A DNA stretch of 64,000 nt from Hyphomonas johnsonii MHS-2 (lineage in GTDB: Bacteria; Pseudomonadota; Alphaproteobacteria; Caulobacterales; Hyphomonadaceae). Positions 62,578 through 64,000 of the stretch are shown one piece after another (positions within the stretch are counted from its first letter, which is position 1; the number at the start of each line of letters is the position of its first letter). The stretch covers positions 868,001 to 932,000 of the forward strand of contig NZ_ARYK01000001.1 in the NCBI RefSeq assembly GCF_000685275.1. Reading direction: 5' to 3'. Made by a program: the position numbers and the translations under genes. The notes below the pieces were generated by a model. The model had not been told where the DNA came from, made no database searches, and saw only the letters and a program-made list of their open reading frames with translations.

Positions 62578-64000
62578 CTATTCGACTGCAGGTGCATCCC
62601 ACCCGCAGGTCTGGTCCTTGGTCTCTTCCTTCAGGTAGGTCATCAGCGGATCGAAATACTCGACAATTGCGCTGCCATCCATCTCGCGTGTGCCCGTGAA
62701 CGATTCCAGAGCATCAGGCCAAGGCTTCGATGCGCCCATTTCCATCATCGCGTTGAAGCGCTGGCCGACTTCCTTGTTGTTGTAGATCGAACAGCGGTGA
62801 AGCGGGCCTTCCCAGCCAGCCTGCTCGCAGGCTGCTTTGTGGAACTGGAACTGCATCACGTATGACAGGAAGTAGCGCAGGTAAGGCGTGTTGCCTGGAA
62901 TGTGGTACTTCGCGCCCGGGTCGAATGCGCCGGCGGGGCGTTCGCCTGGGGGCACGATGCCCTGCAGTTCGAGGCGTTTCGCCCACCATGCGTCATTGTA
63001 GTCTTCCGGTGCGGTCTTGCCCGACAGTACATCCCAGCGCCAGCCGTCGACTGTGAGCGCAAATGGCAGGAAGGCGACCTTCTTGAGGGCGACGTTGAGA
63101 AGGAGCGCCGTGTCAGCGTCTGCTGGCGGCATTTCGCTCTCATCGATCAAGCCGATCTGCTTAAGGTATTCAGGGGTGATCGACAGCCCGATGAAATCGC
63201 CAATGGCTTCGTGGAAGCCGTCATGGGCTCCGTCCTTATAGAGGAAGTCCTGATCCTTGTAGGCGCGCTGGTAGAAATTGTGTCCGAGTTCATGATGGAC
63301 CGTGTCGAAGTCTTCCTCATTGACCTCGGTGCACATCTTGATCCGCACGTCGTCCATGTTGTCGACATCCCAGGCCGAGGCGTGGCAGACCACTTCGCGA
63401 TCCTCGGGCCGGGTGATCATCGAACGCTCCCAGAAGGTTTCTGGCAGCGGCGCAAAGCCGAGTGACGTGAAAAACGCCTCGCCGGTTTTCACCATCCGGA
63501 TCGCGTCATAGCCCTTTTCGCCGAGACGCGTGGTGAGATTGTAGCTTGGACCGGGTGTGTCCGTCTTCACGACGTCATAGATCGCGGCCCAGTCCTGGGC
63601 CCACATGTTTCCGAGCAGGTCGGCCCGGATCGGCCCTGTAGCAGGCTGGACATCGTCGCCGTATTTTTCATTGAGCTTCATGCGCGTGTAGCAGTGCAGC
63701 TCTTCATAGAGTGGTTCGACCTGGCTCCAGAGCCGGTCAACTTCCTGTTCCATCTGTTCCGGTGCCATGTCGTAGTTCGACAGCCACATCTGGTCGAGGC
63801 TTGGATAGCCGAGTTCCTGCGCCCCTTCATTGGCAATCTCGACCATGCGGGCATAAGGCGCCTTCATCGGCGGCGAAACCGTTCGCCAGCCTTCCCAGAC
63901 GGCCTTGAGCTCTTCCGGATCGCGCGACGTTTCAATGATCGTCGACAATTCATCAAGCGTCAGGTCCTTGCCCTTGTAGTTGAACTTGCCGGTGCCATAC
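62578..64000 (-). CDS. M2-family zinc dipeptidyl carboxypeptidase, 5' end outside window
   Basis: The last 474 or so residues of a peptidase of the angiotensin-converting-enzyme family. The zinc motif HELGH is seen in DTVHHELGHNFYQRAY, with the third ligand glutamate in GFHEAIGDFIGLS. The reading frame stays open to the window end, so the start lies beyond it; an internal TTG at 63948 is not the true start. Members cut C-terminal dipeptides from peptides and are usually exported in bacteria. The export signal would be in the missing part. Confidence 0.93.
   Translation of the reverse strand, partial: YGTGKFNYKGKDLTLDELSTIIETSRDPEELKAVWEGWRTVSPPMKAPYARMVEIANEGAQELGYPSLDQMWLSNYDMAPEQMEQEVDRLWSQVEPLYEELHCYTRMKLNEKYGDDVQPATGPIRADLLGNMWAQDWAAIYDVVKTDTPGPSYNLTTRLGEKGYDAIRMVKTGEAFFTSLGFAPLPETFWERSMITRPEDREVVCHASAWDVDNMDDVRIKMCTEVNEEDFDTVHHELGHNFYQRAYKDQDFLYKDGAHDGFHEAIGDFIGLSITPEYLKQIGLIDESEMPPADADTALLLNVALKKVAFLPFALTVDGWRWDVLSGKTAPEDYNDAWWAKRLELQGIVPPGERPAGAFDPGAKYHIPGNTPYLRYFLSYVMQFQFHKAACEQAGWEGPLHRCSIYNNKEVGQRFNAMMEMGASKPWPDALESFTGTREMDGSAIVEYFDPLMTYLKEETKDQTCGWDAPAVE

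Overview
The window is a high-GC chromosomal segment of an alphaproteobacterium. The gene set points to the Caulobacterales/Hyphomonadaceae (Hyphomonas/Henriciella-like): a bactofilin paired with a single-pass M23 endopeptidase, a suf operon with two cysteine desulfurases, a DUF1476 F1-ATPase inhibitor, and 6S RNA beside 5-formyl-THF cyclo-ligase. I see no phage, transposase, integrase or CRISPR array. The lineage call is inference from gene content.

Left part (1-28.2 kb) is mostly core genome. It holds the end of a TonB-like protein and an exported TPR protein; the bactofilin/M23 morphogenesis pair; Bcp peroxiredoxin; a giant AsmA/YhdP-like protein; tyrS and anmK; an alpha/beta hydrolase; and the suf operon (desulfurase, sufB, sufC, sufD, sufS, sufT-like, sufA-like). 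Next come two related secreted proteins of unknown function, a TetR/PlsC pair, purS and purC, the ATPase inhibitor, a periplasmic thioredoxin-fold protein, a GH16 hydrolase, 5-FCL with 6S RNA, a phytase-like lipoprotein, an HxlR regulator and tRNA-Gly(GCC).

The middle (28.4-55.7 kb) is a surface-polysaccharide locus. Nucleotide-sugar genes include a close relative of plant GDP-mannose 3,5-epimerase, two other sugar SDRs, a heptose-7-phosphate kinase-like GHMP kinase, a CBS-like/aminotransferase fusion and a nucleotidyltransferase/GmhB-type phosphatase fusion. Together they suggest GDP-heptose and GDP-amino-sugar precursors. Six glycosyltransferases, a pyruvyl-transferase-family protein, an AGE epimerase, an ABC exporter (Wzm/Wzt) and a Wzx-type flippase assemble and export the glycan.

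Embedded at 43.1-49.4 kb is the most interesting part. A carrier protein, a stand-alone amino-acid adenylating enzyme and an acyl-CoA-dehydrogenase-like flavoenzyme sit next to an MBOAT acyltransferase fused to an SGNH domain. The adenylation pocket residues match the proline/pyrrole signature at eight of nine positions. I propose a Dlt-like system that makes pyrrole-2-carboxyl (or another oxidised aminoacyl) thioester on the carrier and puts it on the surface polysaccharide.

The right end (55.7-64 kb) returns to housekeeping genes: an SDR, rpsD, a PPK2 kinase, two DUF2807 proteins with a palindrome-rich control region, rimO, two small membrane proteins, a monothiol glutaredoxin and a truncated M2 metallopeptidase.
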